Shown: piece after piece, positions 21,577 to 32,564 of the stretch | How positions within the stretch are numbered: the first letter of the stretch is position 1 | Layout: each line of letters opens with the position of its first letter | Assembly: GCA_003116875.1 (NCBI GenBank) | Contig: BCKT01000020.1 | Span: 113,266 to 177,265, forward strand | Direction of reading: 5' to 3' | Origin: Takashimella koratensis | Taxonomy: Eukaryota; Basidiomycota; Tremellomycetes; Trichosporonales; Tetragoniomycetaceae | DNA length: 64,000 nucleotides | Translations under genes and position numbers: made by a program | The notes under the pieces: generated by a model | The model's database searches: none | What the model was told of the DNA's origin: nothing | Seen by the model: only the letters and a program-made list of their open reading frames with translations

Positions 21577-22860
21577 ATGGCAACAGCACAGCCAGTGGCT
21601 TCTACGTCAACAGCAGCGTCGAGCTCGGCGTCTGCTCTGGGCCGAGCAGCAGATTTCGTTCGGCCAGATTTTCATCAAGTGAATCTTGATATCGAAGGGT
21701 ACCTCAAACAAGAGAGGAATTTGAAGCTCGATTCAGGTAAGTCTTCCCTTTCCAATCCCTTCTCACAATACATGTATCAACCCCCGCTGACGATTCTTAA
21801 GACGATCAGATATGTCGACTTAACCTCTTACCACTCGGGTGCCCACTTGGACCTAGTGTCTGCCCGTTACGCCACACCCAACCTGCGCCTATCAACTTCA
21901 AACCCCCACCTCCACTCCCTACCCATCCCCGAGAACGCGAGAAGAAAACTACCGTCTGCAAACACTACCTCCGTAACCTTTGCAAGATCGGGGACAACTG
22001 CGAGTACACACATGACTGGAACCTCCGAACCATGCCGGAGTGTATCTGGTTCATCCTCAAGGGGAAATGCGAGTTGGGTGGAGAGTGCCTGTACTATCAT
22101 CCAAAAGATAGGAGAGTAGAGTGCCCGGATTATAATCGAGGGTTTTGTAGGTTGGGAGAAGAATGCCCGAGGAGACACATAAGGAGAAGAGCGTGTGGAG
22201 CCTACCTCGCTGGATTCTGCCCCGACGGACCGGACTGCAAGCTTGCCCAGTGAGTAAAAAAAACATGCCTTGAACCATCTTCATTCTTGAACCTATGCTG
22301 ACAAATCATAAAGTCCTTATCCATCACTCCCCCCACCTGAATCATACATCAATCCGACCCCTCCGGATCCTAAGAACTCGGGCCCCCCACCACAGCTTCC
22401 GGCAGGGTACGGGCGATGGCGGGAGTACAAATACGATCCGAACGCCGTGGTGGTGCCTACTGCTGCGTGGCTGGAAGGCGGGAGTCTCCAAGGCTGGCGA
22501 GCGGGCGGGTTCTTGTCGAGTAACGCACGCAGAGGAGGTGGAGAAGGGTACGGTGGTGGAGGCGGTGGAGGAGGAGGAGGAGGGGGAGGAGGAGGAAGGG
22601 ATAGAGAAGGAAGTAGTGGAGGTGCAGGCAGAGACGATGACCGAAAGGGAGGCTGGGTCAAGGATTTGTCAACTGTTCTTTGCTTTGTGAGTAGATTTTC
22701 TTTGAAGATTTGAAGGTCTGAACGAAAGAGAGAAGAGTATATGCTGACGTTGATAATTATACAGAGGTGTAACCAGTACGGACACTTTGCCAACGCGTGC
22801 CCCAACTCGGCGGTCCCGGGTGACCGCGGTGGTCTGCGTCGCGGAAAGCGAGAGGATTGA
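21577..22860 (+). CDS. YTH1: mRNA 3'-end processing factor Yth1/CPSF30
   Basis: A zinc-finger subunit of the cleavage and polyadenylation factor that binds the AAUAAA region in the nucleus. Five CCCH fingers lie in a row: QICRLNLLPLGCPLGPSVCP (then LRH), VCKHYLRNLCKIGDNCEYTH, ECIWFILKGKCELGGECLYY (then H), ECPDYNRGFCRLGEECPRRH and ACGAYLAGFCPDGPDCKLAH. A CCHC zinc knuckle, CFRCNQYGHFANACPN, closes the protein, as in metazoan CPSF30; yeast Yth1 lacks it. The linker holds a Gly run coded by a GGA/GGT microsatellite (about 22556-22600). Introns lie near 21737-21802, 22251-22313 and 22687-22764. The N-terminal 50 residues are Ala/Ser-rich. It overlaps no neighbour. Confidence 0.92.
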
Positions 22861-23339
22861 ACGGGGTTCGAGAGCGCATTCATTACCTTTTCATTGTTGC
22901 GTGACAGCGACTATCAGCTCGGCTCGTCGAGTATGAAGAGAAAGAAGCAGATCGTGACTATATGTTTGGACATTTATTGTATTTCTATACTTTTTCCCTC
23001 GCATTTTTGCATCACGACGATTAGGTAGACAATAAAGGTCAGTGTACCAATGCAAGCGACACAGGTCACAGGTCGCGCTTGTCTCATGGTACCGAAGCAA
23101 AAATGGAAAAGACCAAACAGAAAGGAAACTGATTGCAATTGGAGCAATATAGTAGATATCATGCAACAACATGTACATGCTGTAAACATAGACCGTGATG
23201 AAACCAATAACGAAAATCGTACAAGAGCGAACATCTACCGATCCACTGCCGCTAACCACTTACCACGAACCACTAACCACTAACCACTAACCACTAACCA
23301 CAAAGCACTGTCTAGTGTCCAGTGCCCAATACCCGGAAG
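22861..23339. other. Intergenic between YTH1 and HAS1 (convergent)
   Basis: 3' flanks. A CTAACCA heptamer repeats about five times at 23262-23300. A minus-strand open frame of about 120 codons here has no recognisable content. Confidence 0.45.
23262..23300. repeat. CTAACCA tandem repeat
   Basis: About five copies of a 7-bp unit just 3' of HAS1. Confidence 0.8.
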
Positions 23340-25519
23340 CTACCGCTTCCCGTGCGGGTTGCGATTCCGATAATAAGCCTTCTTCCCCTCCCCTTCATCC
23401 GCTTTCCTCCTCTTCCCTCCCATCTCAACCTCGTCCTCGTCGTCGCTACTCGCGCTCTTTTTCGCCTTGACCGACCCGACCGAGATATTCACTTTTGGCG
23501 GGACCGAGAACCCGAATGCCCGACCGACTTTAGCCAAATCGAGTCGGTTCACGTCAAAGATCTTCTTCAGGGAGTAAGAGGCATAAGCTTGAAGGTAAGA
23601 TCGGTATCCATCTCGTGCCGAGGTGTTGAGATAGTGATTTTTAGAAATGAGACTCTCGAGCTGGTGTAAGAATCAAAAAAAAAAATGTCAGCCATTTTGA
23701 CGCAAGATGACGAGTGGATGAAATTGGATTGATTGTTGCAGGGGCAACCCGTACAGAGAGATACTCACCTGGTGCTGGACATTGGCAATCTTCTTTTGCG
23801 GGAACTGGTATTCGTTCAAGGGCACTTTCGCAACCTTGAGGAACCGCAAGAACCCAAGTTCAGAGGGTAAGAGGAACAAGAGTGATTTACCCGACTTGCC
23901 CGCTCGAGCTGTTCGACCGACACGGTGGATGTAGTCCCTCGGGTCATCAGGTGGATCGAATTGGATGATCCAGTCGACTTTGGGGATATCAAGACCACGA
24001 GCGGCGACGTCGGTACACAACAGAATACCGGCGGGGGCGTTGCAGAATTCAAAGAAAGTGTTGGTGCGTTTCTGCTGCTTCTGCTTGCCCTGTATTGGGT
24101 CAGCACGAGTTCAATCAGAGCGGCGTTGTAACAGAGGGTATGGAGAACAGGTGGAAGTACTTCACTAGTCGCAAACTTACGTGGAGGTCAAGCACCGGTA
24201 CGTCAATATAGTTGAGCAGCTCTGCATGGTAATTGACCGACGCGCAACTCGAGAAGAAAACGATAACTTTTTTCTTCAAGTTACGCTTGAGGAAAGTGAA
24301 GAGCAACATGAATCGCTGGTCGGAATCGCAGACCACGTAACCCTGTTCAAGCATATCGGCAGTCGAAGTCTCTTTCTCGTGATCGACGTTGATATAGAGC
24401 GGACCGGGGCGGAGGGAGATACGTGCGAGGTCGGTGACTTTGGTCGTCTGCGTTGCGGAGAAGAGCATGGATTGACGATTCTCTGAAGAGTCGGTCAGCC
24501 ACGTATCACATCTTCCCAGAGTCGAAACTTACCATTCGGGAGAATCTTGATAATCTGTTTCATCTCCTCCTCGAAACCAACTTCCAGAATTCGATCGGCC
24601 TCATCGATGACCAACGCCTTGAGGTTCTTGAATACGAACCCTTTTGTATTCTGCAAATGATCGAGAAGTCTGCCTGGGGTAGCTACGAGCAAGTTGACGC
24701 CCTTGACGAGTTTATCGGCCTCGGCTTTACGGTTTGCACCGCCCATGACGATCCCAAAGGTCTGGGAGTGGCCTTGCATCAAGTCCCGAACGACGCCGAG
24801 GATCTGGAGCGCGAGTTCACGCGTAGGAGAAATGATGATGACGCCGGTGCCTACGAGACAGAGTCAGCTCTGCGCTCTCCGTCACAACCAGCAAAGGACA
24901 AGCGTGGATGTAGAGGAAGACAGGAAGGAGCTTGCGACTCACCGTTGGCAGGCTTGAATCGGAGGGTACTGAGCAACTCTACACTGGGGACCAAGAAAGC
25001 CATCGTCTTTCCAGACCCGGTCCGTGCGGCACCCAAGACGTCTTTGCCCGCAAGGAGCGGCGGGATTGTACGCGCCTGAACCTCGGTCATCGTCTCAAAT
25101 CCCATACGCGCGATAGAAGCCACGGTCTGGTGCGAAAGCGGGAGGGTGGAGAATGGGATGCGAGCGGAGGCGGTAGGAGCGGCGGTGGGGGTGTCGAGGG
25201 TGACTTTGGAGGAAGTAGCACGGTCGGTCGCCGGTTCAACGTCCATCGCGTCGTCGCCAGCCTCTTCGTCTGCGTCCTCGTCTTCCTCCTGTTCCTCATC
25301 CTCATCCTCTTCATCCTCGTCCTCCTCTTCCGCATCGTCGTCGTCGACGGGGGCCGAAGCCAGAGCGACCTCTCGCTTCCGTTTCTTCATCGCCGCTCCA
25401 TCCTCTACCGACTTGGCCTTGACCTCGGACTTGATCGACTTGGACTTTGGTTTCCCGCTTTTACCCATTTTACCCAACTTGGCTGCTTTAGCTGCTTTAA
25501 CCGTGTTGACAGCGGGCAT
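23340..25519 (-). CDS. HAS1: DEAD-box RNA helicase Has1 (DDX18)
   Basis: A nucleolar ATP-dependent RNA helicase that releases snoRNAs from pre-rRNA and acts in both ribosomal subunit pathways. The start is ATG 25519 ([19 protein letters not shown]). A basic stretch, then a Glu/Asp tract, precede the core. Motifs in order: the Q-motif region with [20 protein letters not shown], motif [20 protein letters not shown] (Ia), TPGRLLD (Ib), DEAD in [13 protein letters not shown] in [21 protein letters not shown] (V) and [10 protein letters not shown] (VI). [18 protein letters not shown] and [20 protein letters not shown] are typical of Has1 among DEAD-box families. The C-terminal DUF4217 segment ends NPHGKR. 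Four or five short introns are present. It is divergent from UTP5, another nucleolar gene. Confidence 0.94.
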
Positions 25520-26809
25520 GGTGCAGGTGGAGATGGAGACAACAGCGAGAAGATTGTCAGCAACAAAGACGACCCCACGACCCACCGGTTCAAACTTTTT
25601 AGAGGAACCAGGGGTCACGTGGTCTCCCCTCGCATGTAAATTTTCCCGATACAAATTTACTTCCGTCTCCATGTGGGTCGTATCGAATTTTTTTCTCTCT
25701 TCTGGCGTCGGGTTCTTGTCCACTCCCCCCGTTCTCTCTTTCTCCCTCTCTCTCATACACCAAGGCAACGAGCAAGCTATCAACCTCTAGCTCGTCCACT
25801 CTCCTCTCCTCTTCCCCTTTCTTCTCTCGCTGGCTTCTAGCCGCTTGGCCACTACTCTCTGCGCGGTCTCCTCGACCCGGCGCTGGCCCCACCTTGTGAG
25901 TATCTGACGCGCTCGCTGGGGTTCTTACTCCATCGTCACTTCATACCCTCATCCAGCAACCTCCCACTCCTCCTCTCCATCCCCTCACAGCCCGTCTCTA
26001 CCCGGATGACTCTGTGTAATCATTTCAAACTAGAGTCTGTTAGGCCAAGCGCCCAAGACACTGAAACGCACTTTCTGAACGCCTATCTCTCTCCGCTTGT
26101 CCTCTTCAATCCACCTCGAACACGTGGACGAGTGCTGACGCTGCAAAGTCTAACCCCATCATAGTCCCCTCATACCCTCTTGGTCTCTTCTCTGGTCTCA
26201 TCAACACTGGTAAGCCGTGCGCTTTCACCCTTACTTTCATTCTTCACCCCGACCCGACCCTAGCCCCGCACTCCTACCCTCCCCTCTCCCTCTCCCTCTC
26301 CCTACCACAATGATGTCCCATTTGGGAATTACCGCCTGATCGCTCAGTCGCTCGGGCCCTCAGTAGCTACCGTCTTAATTGACGGCCAGCGACCAGGGTC
26401 TGGCGGCTGAGAGCTTGATGTTAAAACATGGCTGTTTTAATCAACTGATTCGACCAATCTCGAGCCTCTCCCTGTTGGCCCCGTTTTGAGGCAGTTTGCT
26501 GACAGTTGGACAGTATCCCTATAAAAGGTCTTAGGATCCTGCATTTCCTCCTTGCATTTACACACTTGTAAGTATCGCGACTACCCATTCTTCTGCTTCA
26601 ACTTCATCACCACCTCCCACCTACCTATATATGATGATCCAACACGACGGTCTTCTTACACCTGCTGGTGAAACGGCCCGAAACCCATTTTTACCCGGGC
26701 AAACCAAATCTGAACCTCTCCTATCTCCTTCCAATCTAAAGTCTCCAGGAGAACATGATCGCTGACAGCATTGTCCCTTACGCCTTGCTGGTCTTGCTCA
26801 GACTTCATC
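25520..26809. promoter_or_regulatory. Divergent HAS1/UTP5 upstream region
   Basis: A 1.29-kb region between two nucleolar genes. It holds CT-rich tracts, candidate 5'UTR introns of UTP5 (GTGAGT at about 25897) and a TATA-like element at 26520. The stretch 26340-26520 contains imperfect inverted repeats. A small RNA could lie here but no box C/D or H/ACA pattern was convincing. Confidence 0.45.
26520..26528 (+). promoter_or_regulatory. Candidate TATA box upstream of UTP5
   Basis: TATAAAAGG, 282-290 bp upstream of the UTP5 ATG; the gap could hold a 5'UTR intron. Confidence 0.4.
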
Positions 26810-28948
26810 ATGGCGCCCAAACAACCCGTCGCTGGGCCTTCTCGCCCCAAGGCACTTCCCACGGCCCCTCCTCCCCCTCCCCCTTCCGCCTCTGGGTTCA
26901 ACCCCTCCCGCTCTCATTTCGCCCTCGCTTTGCCTGTCCTGGGATCAGCAGACAAGGTGCAGATCTGGGACGTTGCCCACGATCGCGTCGCCGCCGAGTG
27001 GGAAGTGCAGGGCGCTTCCAAAGTCTCTACCCTCCTCTGGGCGTCCGCTCCTTCATCTAGCTCCAGCGCGAAGAAGCGACGGAAACGAAAAAGCGGAGTC
27101 GACGGGACCGGTAGCGAACAGGATGTCGTGATCGTCGCGACAGAGAAATCCGACTTGTTTGTCTTGTCTCTCAAGGGAGAGCTGTTACGGACCATCTCGC
27201 TTCCCGGGAAGGCGACAGCTGGTTGGTCAGACGACGTCGCTACGATCTTGGCTACATCAGATAACGCTCTGTTGGTCCTCTCACCCGACATCTCTAGCAT
27301 ACAACATACATATCCTCTTCCTCTTTCTCCCTCCGCCATCGCTCTCCTCCCGACCTCTACGGCTGAAGAGCTCCACGTCATCGCCGCATCCTCCTCCGTT
27401 GTCGTCCTCCACATCTCTCTCGCTTCCCCAACACCATCCCACACCTCTTCCTCATTACCCGTATCCACGACCGCAGTCACCAGCCTCTCTCCCTTGCCTC
27501 TAACGCAACAAGGCTCTTCCTTCCTCGTCGTGTCCGAGGACGACCGGACAGTCTCGCAGTACACCATCCCATCAGCCAAGTCCCAGGCCAAGCTATCGTA
27601 CCGATATGCCTCTCCCACCCTCTCCCCGGCCCACTCAGTAGCCACCAATTCCTCCGCCGACCTCTTGTCTGTCCTGCACCAGTCAGGCGAGATCTCGCTC
27701 TTCTCCATCCCGCGAGAACTCGACCTCGCCCGCCCCAAGACCGACTCGAAGCCAAGTAGTGTCAAGCTCGTCGAAGGGAAAGACGACCTATTGAACCGCC
27801 TATGCCGAGCCGATTTCGTATTCGACGAAGATGCGCAGAACGCACCTGGTGCGCTATGGTGTGGTCGGATGGTCGGTGGCGCGAGGGTCAAGTGGTACCG
27901 AACTGTCTACGAGTTGCCTGAGGGAGGTGTCAAGCCGGCCACTGTTGTCAAATGCGAGGCTCAAGAGCTCGTCGCGAACGCTTCGCAGTCCACAGCACCT
28001 CTGCAGCGGTACACTGCCCCGGCCAACCTCCAGGTCGAAGCTGATAGCGACGACGAGCCCGCTGCGACTTTGCCCACGGATATCGACATGGCCGACTTGT
28101 CTCTTGGCGAGCGCCTCCTCGCTCTTCCCAACGGTGCTTCGCAAACAGCGCCCACTACCGCCCTTCCATCGTTCGACGGGCCGGTCAACGCTGCCTCGCT
28201 CACTCGCCTTCTTGTCCAGGCTCTTCACACCTCGGACCCGGCACTCCTCACTCTCTGCTTGTCACACCGCGACCCTGTCCTCATCCGGAACACTGTCCGC
28301 AAGATGCCTGCGCAGATGGCGTTGCCATTGCTCAAGGCGTGCGTCGAGCGGCTGGGCCAGGGCAAGGGCGCGAACCGACGTGGCGCGGGTCGAGGCAATG
28401 TCCAGAACGAGCAACAGGGCCGCGGGACTGTCGAGTGGGTCAAGGGCGTCCTCGTTGAACGTGGAGCAATCCTTATGACCATGCCCTCGCTGCCGGCGCA
28501 ATTGGCTCAACTGTCCAAGCTCCTTGCAGCTAGGATGGAGCTACATCAGCCTCTGCTCGCGCTTTCGGGTCGACTAGACCTCGCTCTTGCCCAGATCAGT
28601 GCAAGGCGAGCTGCTGCGCAAGTTGCGGCGACGGAGAACACAAAGCGCGATGAGATGAGATACGTTGAGGGCGAGAGTGAGGACGAGGATGAGTATGGGG
28701 TGGTCATTGAGCGAGACGAGGGAGATGGAGAGGCGGAGCATGTGACTTTGGCGTTTGAATCGGAGGACGAGGACGAAGAGGAGGACGAGGACGAGGATAA
28801 TACGGAACAGGATGATGATGAGGAAGAAGAGGATGATGAGGAAGAGGACGATGAGGACTATGAACATCCGACCGATGAAGACGACGACGTCCTGGATCTA
28901 GGTGACAGTGAGGCAGAAGAAGACGACGAGAGCGAATATATGGAGTAG
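26810..28948 (+). CDS. UTP5: SSU processome t-UTP subunit Utp5 (WDR43)
   Basis: Part of the UTP-A complex, which binds nascent pre-rRNA and links Pol I transcription to 18S processing in the nucleolus. Intronless, about 712 residues. The start is ATG 26810 (MAPKQPVAGPSRPKALPTAP), preferred to an open frame 13 codons upstream. A beta-propeller of degenerate WD repeats spans about residues 30-370 (SADKVQIWDVAHDRVAAEWE, SDLFVLSLKGELLRTISLPG). The Utp12 domain follows at about 455-600: SLTRLLVQALHTSDPALLTL, PVLIRNTVRKMPAQMALPLL, VKGVLVERGAILMTMPSLPA. The C-terminus is a long Asp/Glu tract ending EEDDESEYME, common in nucleolar proteins. Confidence 0.9.
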   Translation: MAPKQPVAGPSRPKALPTAPPPPPPSASGFNPSRSHFALALPVLGSADKVQIWDVAHDRVAAEWEVQGASKVSTLLWASAPSSSSSAKKRRKRKSGVDGTGSEQDVVIVATEKSDLFVLSLKGELLRTISLPGKATAGWSDDVATILATSDNALLVLSPDISSIQHTYPLPLSPSAIALLPTSTAEELHVIAASSSVVVLHISLASPTPSHTSSSLPVSTTAVTSLSPLPLTQQGSSFLVVSEDDRTVSQYTIPSAKSQAKLSYRYASPTLSPAHSVATNSSADLLSVLHQSGEISLFSIPRELDLARPKTDSKPSSVKLVEGKDDLLNRLCRADFVFDEDAQNAPGALWCGRMVGGARVKWYRTVYELPEGGVKPATVVKCEAQELVANASQSTAPLQRYTAPANLQVEADSDDEPAATLPTDIDMADLSLGERLLALPNGASQTAPTTALPSFDGPVNAASLTRLLVQALHTSDPALLTLCLSHRDPVLIRNTVRKMPAQMALPLLKACVERLGQGKGANRRGAGRGNVQNEQQGRGTVEWVKGVLVERGAILMTMPSLPAQLAQLSKLLAARMELHQPLLALSGRLDLALAQISARRAAAQVAATENTKRDEMRYVEGESEDEDEYGVVIERDEGDGEAEHVTLAFESEDEDEEEDEDEDNTEQDDDEEEEDDEEEDDEDYEHPTDEDDDVLDLGDSEAEEDDESEYME

Positions 28949-28970
28949 GAATGTATTTTCGTGTTACTTT

Positions 28971-29811
28971 TCACGCGGGAACGATGAGATGACCGCCCAT
29001 TCGCGTCCAGATGGCGCGAGTAAGCTGCACCTTGGTCGCGCGTGGCCCCATACCGAGGGCGAGGTGGATGTTCCAGTTTCGCAGGGCCTCGATCGGCATT
29101 GACTCCAGTTGGGCTAGGGTCTGGATACGTCGATGCCTCTGAAAACCAGGAGGAAATTTCAGCCGTCCTTTCATCAAGTCTGCAAGCCGAAAGTTGCTCA
29201 CTAACCTCTGGTAGCCCCCTAGGTGCCGATGCAGGATCGTCTGAAAGAGGCAAGAGTGGTAGCTTGGCAATAGACCTCGAGCTGTTGACGGCCTATGTGA
29301 TGTTAGAGAGGAACAAAAAATTATTGATGTACTGACAATTCGTTTCAATTCAAAAACTTCTGCCCGCATCTCACCCACTTCTACTCGCAGGTCCGCTACT
29401 TCATCTCGGACTTGAGCAATATCCTCACGGATGGCTTGGAGAGCTGCAAGGATTGCTTGATCCGCCTGTGTTGTTAAAACTAGATCTAAAGCGGGGACCT
29501 ACCCCGCCAGCGCCGATTACCTGCGCGCCTACGATCTCTACAGTCGCTAGATGGCAATCATCAACTCAGCTCGACCAACAAGAGAAAATCAAGTCTGTCT
29601 TACTCCTCTTTTGAGTCTGTTGACGCAAAAATGAGTGCGCGATGACTTTGTCGCCAGCAACTGCATCACTTTCCAGGATGAACTGGACACAGGTGTGGAG
29701 TTCCTTCAGCTCGTCCGCTGTCAGAGGATTATGATAATTCTGGACAAGCGGGACGAGCAGGGGAAAAGTGTTGAAGCAGGGATGGTTTTCGATGGCGTTG
29801 GGTATTGGCAT
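28971..29811 (-). CDS. Mug135-like protein, tentative
   Basis: A small multi-exon gene starting at ATG 29811 (MPIPNAIENHPCFNTFPLLV). Exon 1 is helical (NPLTADELKELHTCVQFILE). An exon near 29480-29340 gives a heptad-rich stretch (AALQAIREDIAQVRDEVADL, RVEVGEMRAEVFELKRIV), a likely coiled coil. The last exon ends RRIQTLAQLESMPIEALRNW...LGMGPRATKVQLTRAIWTRM with a GG-rich tail. The order short helical N-part, coiled coil, then a Leu-x2-Leu-x3-AL-x2-W helix with a basic end recalls basidiomycete proteins annotated Mug135-like C-terminal. That call is from memory and weak. Function unknown. It is convergent with UTP5, whose stop lies only about 22 bp away. Confidence 0.5.
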
Positions 29812-30072
29812 TGTGGTGGAGTTGGTGGAGGTGATTGACGCTGTTGAGTTGCGTTGTTGACGACTGATCGTTCAGACAGCTGCCACACTCGGCGTTTTCA
29901 GGTTGCCGCCCGCTGCGGGGCCTCCGTCTGGTGCTCGGCGGTTTTGGACCCTCCATCCACTTGATCCACTTGACATCGAGACCAACCACCTCAACAAAGC
30001 TCCCTTACCTGCCTCCCCGTACTCGACTCTCCCACCCACCCTACTGCCTCACCATGTCCGCCGCCAACGACA

Positions 30073-30108
<36 letters not shown>

Positions 30109-30556
30109 TTCTCTCTTCCCCTCTCCTTCTCTCTCCCTCTGTGGGTAGTCACCTCTCCTTTCCTCGCCCCCTCCCCGTCATCTTCCTAGTCGCATGCTCT
30201 CAAGCACCTTTGTACATATAGTATGTATCAACACATGGCTCATTCGATATATCGATTTTTTACTCTCATTCTCGCTTGCGTGCATTTCTCGCTTGCTCGG
30301 AGGTTGTCCGCCCTCGCTGGCTGCATCTCGGCACGAGGTTTGAACCCTGTCCTGTCGTCGCCGGGGATTGGGTGACGGTGAGGTGATCAGAGGTGCTTGT
30401 AGTAGTTTACTGGCACGCACTTCTCGCCCGATACGGTCTCGTCTCGGTCTTAGCGTTTAGGCGTCGGCGGAGGAGGAGAGGGCGGGAATTACAGTACATC
30501 TCCCATCTCTCCAATTTCCTCCTCACCATCTCTCACAGCGGCTAGACCCCACCTGT
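29812..30556. other. Intergenic between divergent Mug135-like and SDR genes
   Basis: About 745 bp with a (CT)n run at 30078-30107. An ATG in good context (30055, ACCATGTCCGCC) opens a frame that runs into the CT repeat and codes only Ser/Leu dipeptides; no gene is supported. Confidence 0.45.
30078..30107. repeat. (CT)n microsatellite
   Basis: About 15 CT units within a longer pyrimidine-rich tract. Confidence 0.9.
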
Positions 30557-32112
30557 ATGCTCTCTCGTGTCATCTCCACAACTACTTTGTCCATTCTCTC
30601 CAACTCGTTTCGCGCATCTAAACAATCTTCATTCTTTGCAAGAAATATGAGCGTCTTCAACTCGTCTCGTCTCATCGGCAAGACCGGTGCGTCTGGACCC
30701 CTTCTCCAAACTCCTCCGCCTCACCCTGCTCTGCCTTGCTTGCACCCTCCCTGACCCCCCGCAGCACTCATCACCGGTGCCTCGGCCGGAATTGGCGCCT
30801 CCACCGCTCTCCTCTTCTCCAAGGCGGGTTCCAACGTCGTCCTCCTTGCCAGACGCGCGGACAACCTCGCCAAAGTCAAAGAAGCTTGCGAAGCCGCCCA
30901 CGCCGCGGCCGGGTTCAAAGACGCTCGTGTCGTCGTCGTTGAAGCCGACGTGACCAAGAGGGATGCGTTGAATGAAGTCCCTGGGAAACTTGACGGGTTG
31001 ACTGTTGATATGTGCGTTTAGCAATGTAGGAGAGGTGGATGAGTAGCTGACTGAGTCTATAGCCTCGTTAACAACGCCGGTATGGTCCGTGGTCGCGAGC
31101 AGGTCGGAGGTGAGTCTGAGCTGTGATACCCGCTGGAGATCTGGTGCTAACGCTTCTGCAGATATTGGTAAGTGCTGAAACAGTCGGCCGCGAGCATCCC
31201 TCTCGATGCTGGGGTTTCAACTAACTCGACTCGTCTAGCCGACGACGACATCGACATCATGCTCCAGACCAACGGTGAGTGCTTGCTCCATCCATTCCAC
31301 TTGAGCAAGCGGCCACACCAAGTCTCACAAGACGACCAACTAACTCTCTGATCTGCGGTCGTTGCTTGCAGTTGTCGGTCTCATTCACCTCACTCAGATC
31401 TTTGTCAAGCTGTTCAAGAAGCAGAACTCGGGCGTGAGTCTAAGCCTTGGTCGAGTCAAATCACCCCTCAATCCGGTTCACTTGAAAGACGGAATCGCAT
31501 AATAATGGTAGCTGACCACAATCATAGATGATCATCAACCTCGGCTCTATCGCTGGTCGCGAGGCTTACGCTGGCGGTATGTTCCTCGTATCTCTCGTGT
31601 CACCCATTTCCTCTTTCGATCTTCTTTGCCCGAACACACCCTACTACATCCGATCGGCTAGGACCTGGCTGACCTTCCCAGGCGCCATTTACTGCGCGAC
31701 CAAGCACGCCGTCGCCGCGTTCACTGGCTCACTCCTTCGTGAGCTCGTTAGCACGCCGATCCGCGTTGTCGAGATCCAGCCCGGTAAGTCGCCATCAAGC
31801 AAGTGCTGTCAATTTCCCTTTCAAGGCTGACCTTGCTTAGGCATGGTCGAGACCGAGTTCTCCCTCGTCAGATTCCGCGGCGACAAGTCTGCCGCTGACG
31901 ACGTCTACAAGGGTCTTGACCCGCGTAAGTGATTCTCTAGCCAAGCTATGTTATCGTACAAAGCTGACAGATAATCACGACTGGTAGTCACCGGCGAGGA
32001 CATTGCCGAGGAGATTGTTTGGTGCGCGAGCAGGCCACCGCACGTGAACATTGCTCAACTGTTCGTGCTTCCCGTCGCCCAGGCCACCCCAGTTCTGGCG
32101 CACCGCAAGTAA
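30557..32112 (+). CDS. Short-chain dehydrogenase/reductase (YMR226C/Ydf1-like)
   Basis: A classical NADP-dependent SDR, in yeast acting on L-allo-threonine, serine and related 3-hydroxy acids. Motifs: TGASAGIG (cofactor), LLARR (NADP-type Arg), [23 protein letters not shown] with the catalytic Ser, [11 protein letters not shown] with Tyr-x3-Lys, then [18 protein letters not shown]. Ten or so small exons are joined by canonical introns. One is a 6-nt microexon at 31162-31167, needed to read VGDIADDDID, where yeast has a matching Gly-x-Ile segment. Two in-frame starts exist: 30557 gives a Ser/Arg-rich presequence ([20 protein letters not shown]) that looks mitochondrial, and 30647 ([13 protein letters not shown]) gives a cytosolic form. 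The stop is the TAA at 32110-32112. Confidence 0.9.
31162..31167 (+). other. 6-nt microexon of the SDR gene
   Basis: The hexamer ATATTG is flanked by CTTCTGCAG and GTAAGTGC. It is required to keep frame and restores GDIADDDI between the LVNNAG exon and the exon starting CCGACGACGAC. Confidence 0.8.
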
Positions 32113-32564
32113 ATATAAGGGTTGGCGGTACTCAAAGCAGAAGCTGGGAGAAGCCGGGTTCAGGCAATTGGGTACAGAACAAACGGAGTCGTCGTTCCGC
32201 TTTATCGTTCCGCTTCACTACCTCACCATGAACCCAGTAGTAGTCGTATGCATCATCAAATTGACCAATAGATTGATGTCAGTGCTGTTAGAGATGTGGC
32301 CTGAGCATGCTTGAACGTGACTGGATACAGGCTGTTGGGGAAGCTGTAAAGCTGGCCACGAGCTGAGCTTGGTTCCGAGCGTTAGTGCCGCTTTGACCGC
32401 GGCCGGGCTGTGATCCCGAATCCCGGGTGACGCAACATTGCAATCTCCGGTCACACATCCCAACCTTGTCCGCACTCATCTACCTTCACCCCATCTCACA
32501 TCTTCTCATCCTCCCTTCTCTACCTCTTCTTCTCCTCCTCATCTACTCAATCAGATCCTTCACC
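32113..32564. other. Intergenic, SDR to coronin fusion
   Basis: The 3' UTR of the SDR and the pyrimidine-rich 5' region of the next plus-strand gene. No supported ORF. Confidence 0.45.

Noticed and set aside
22891..23259. Minus-strand open frame with hydrophobic stretches 3' of YTH1
   Set aside because: No start context, no splice partners and no family resemblance.
24932..25790. Plus-strand open frames opposite HAS1
   Set aside because: They come from the complement of the Asp/Glu tract and helicase exons; the minus strand explains this DNA fully.
26336..26520. Possible structured small RNA upstream of UTP5
   Set aside because: Imperfect inverted repeats only; no clear C/D or H/ACA boxes and no tRNA-like A/B boxes.
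26914..27891. Minus-strand open frame of 325 codons
   Set aside because: It lies opposite the well-supported UTP5 propeller and has no recognisable content.
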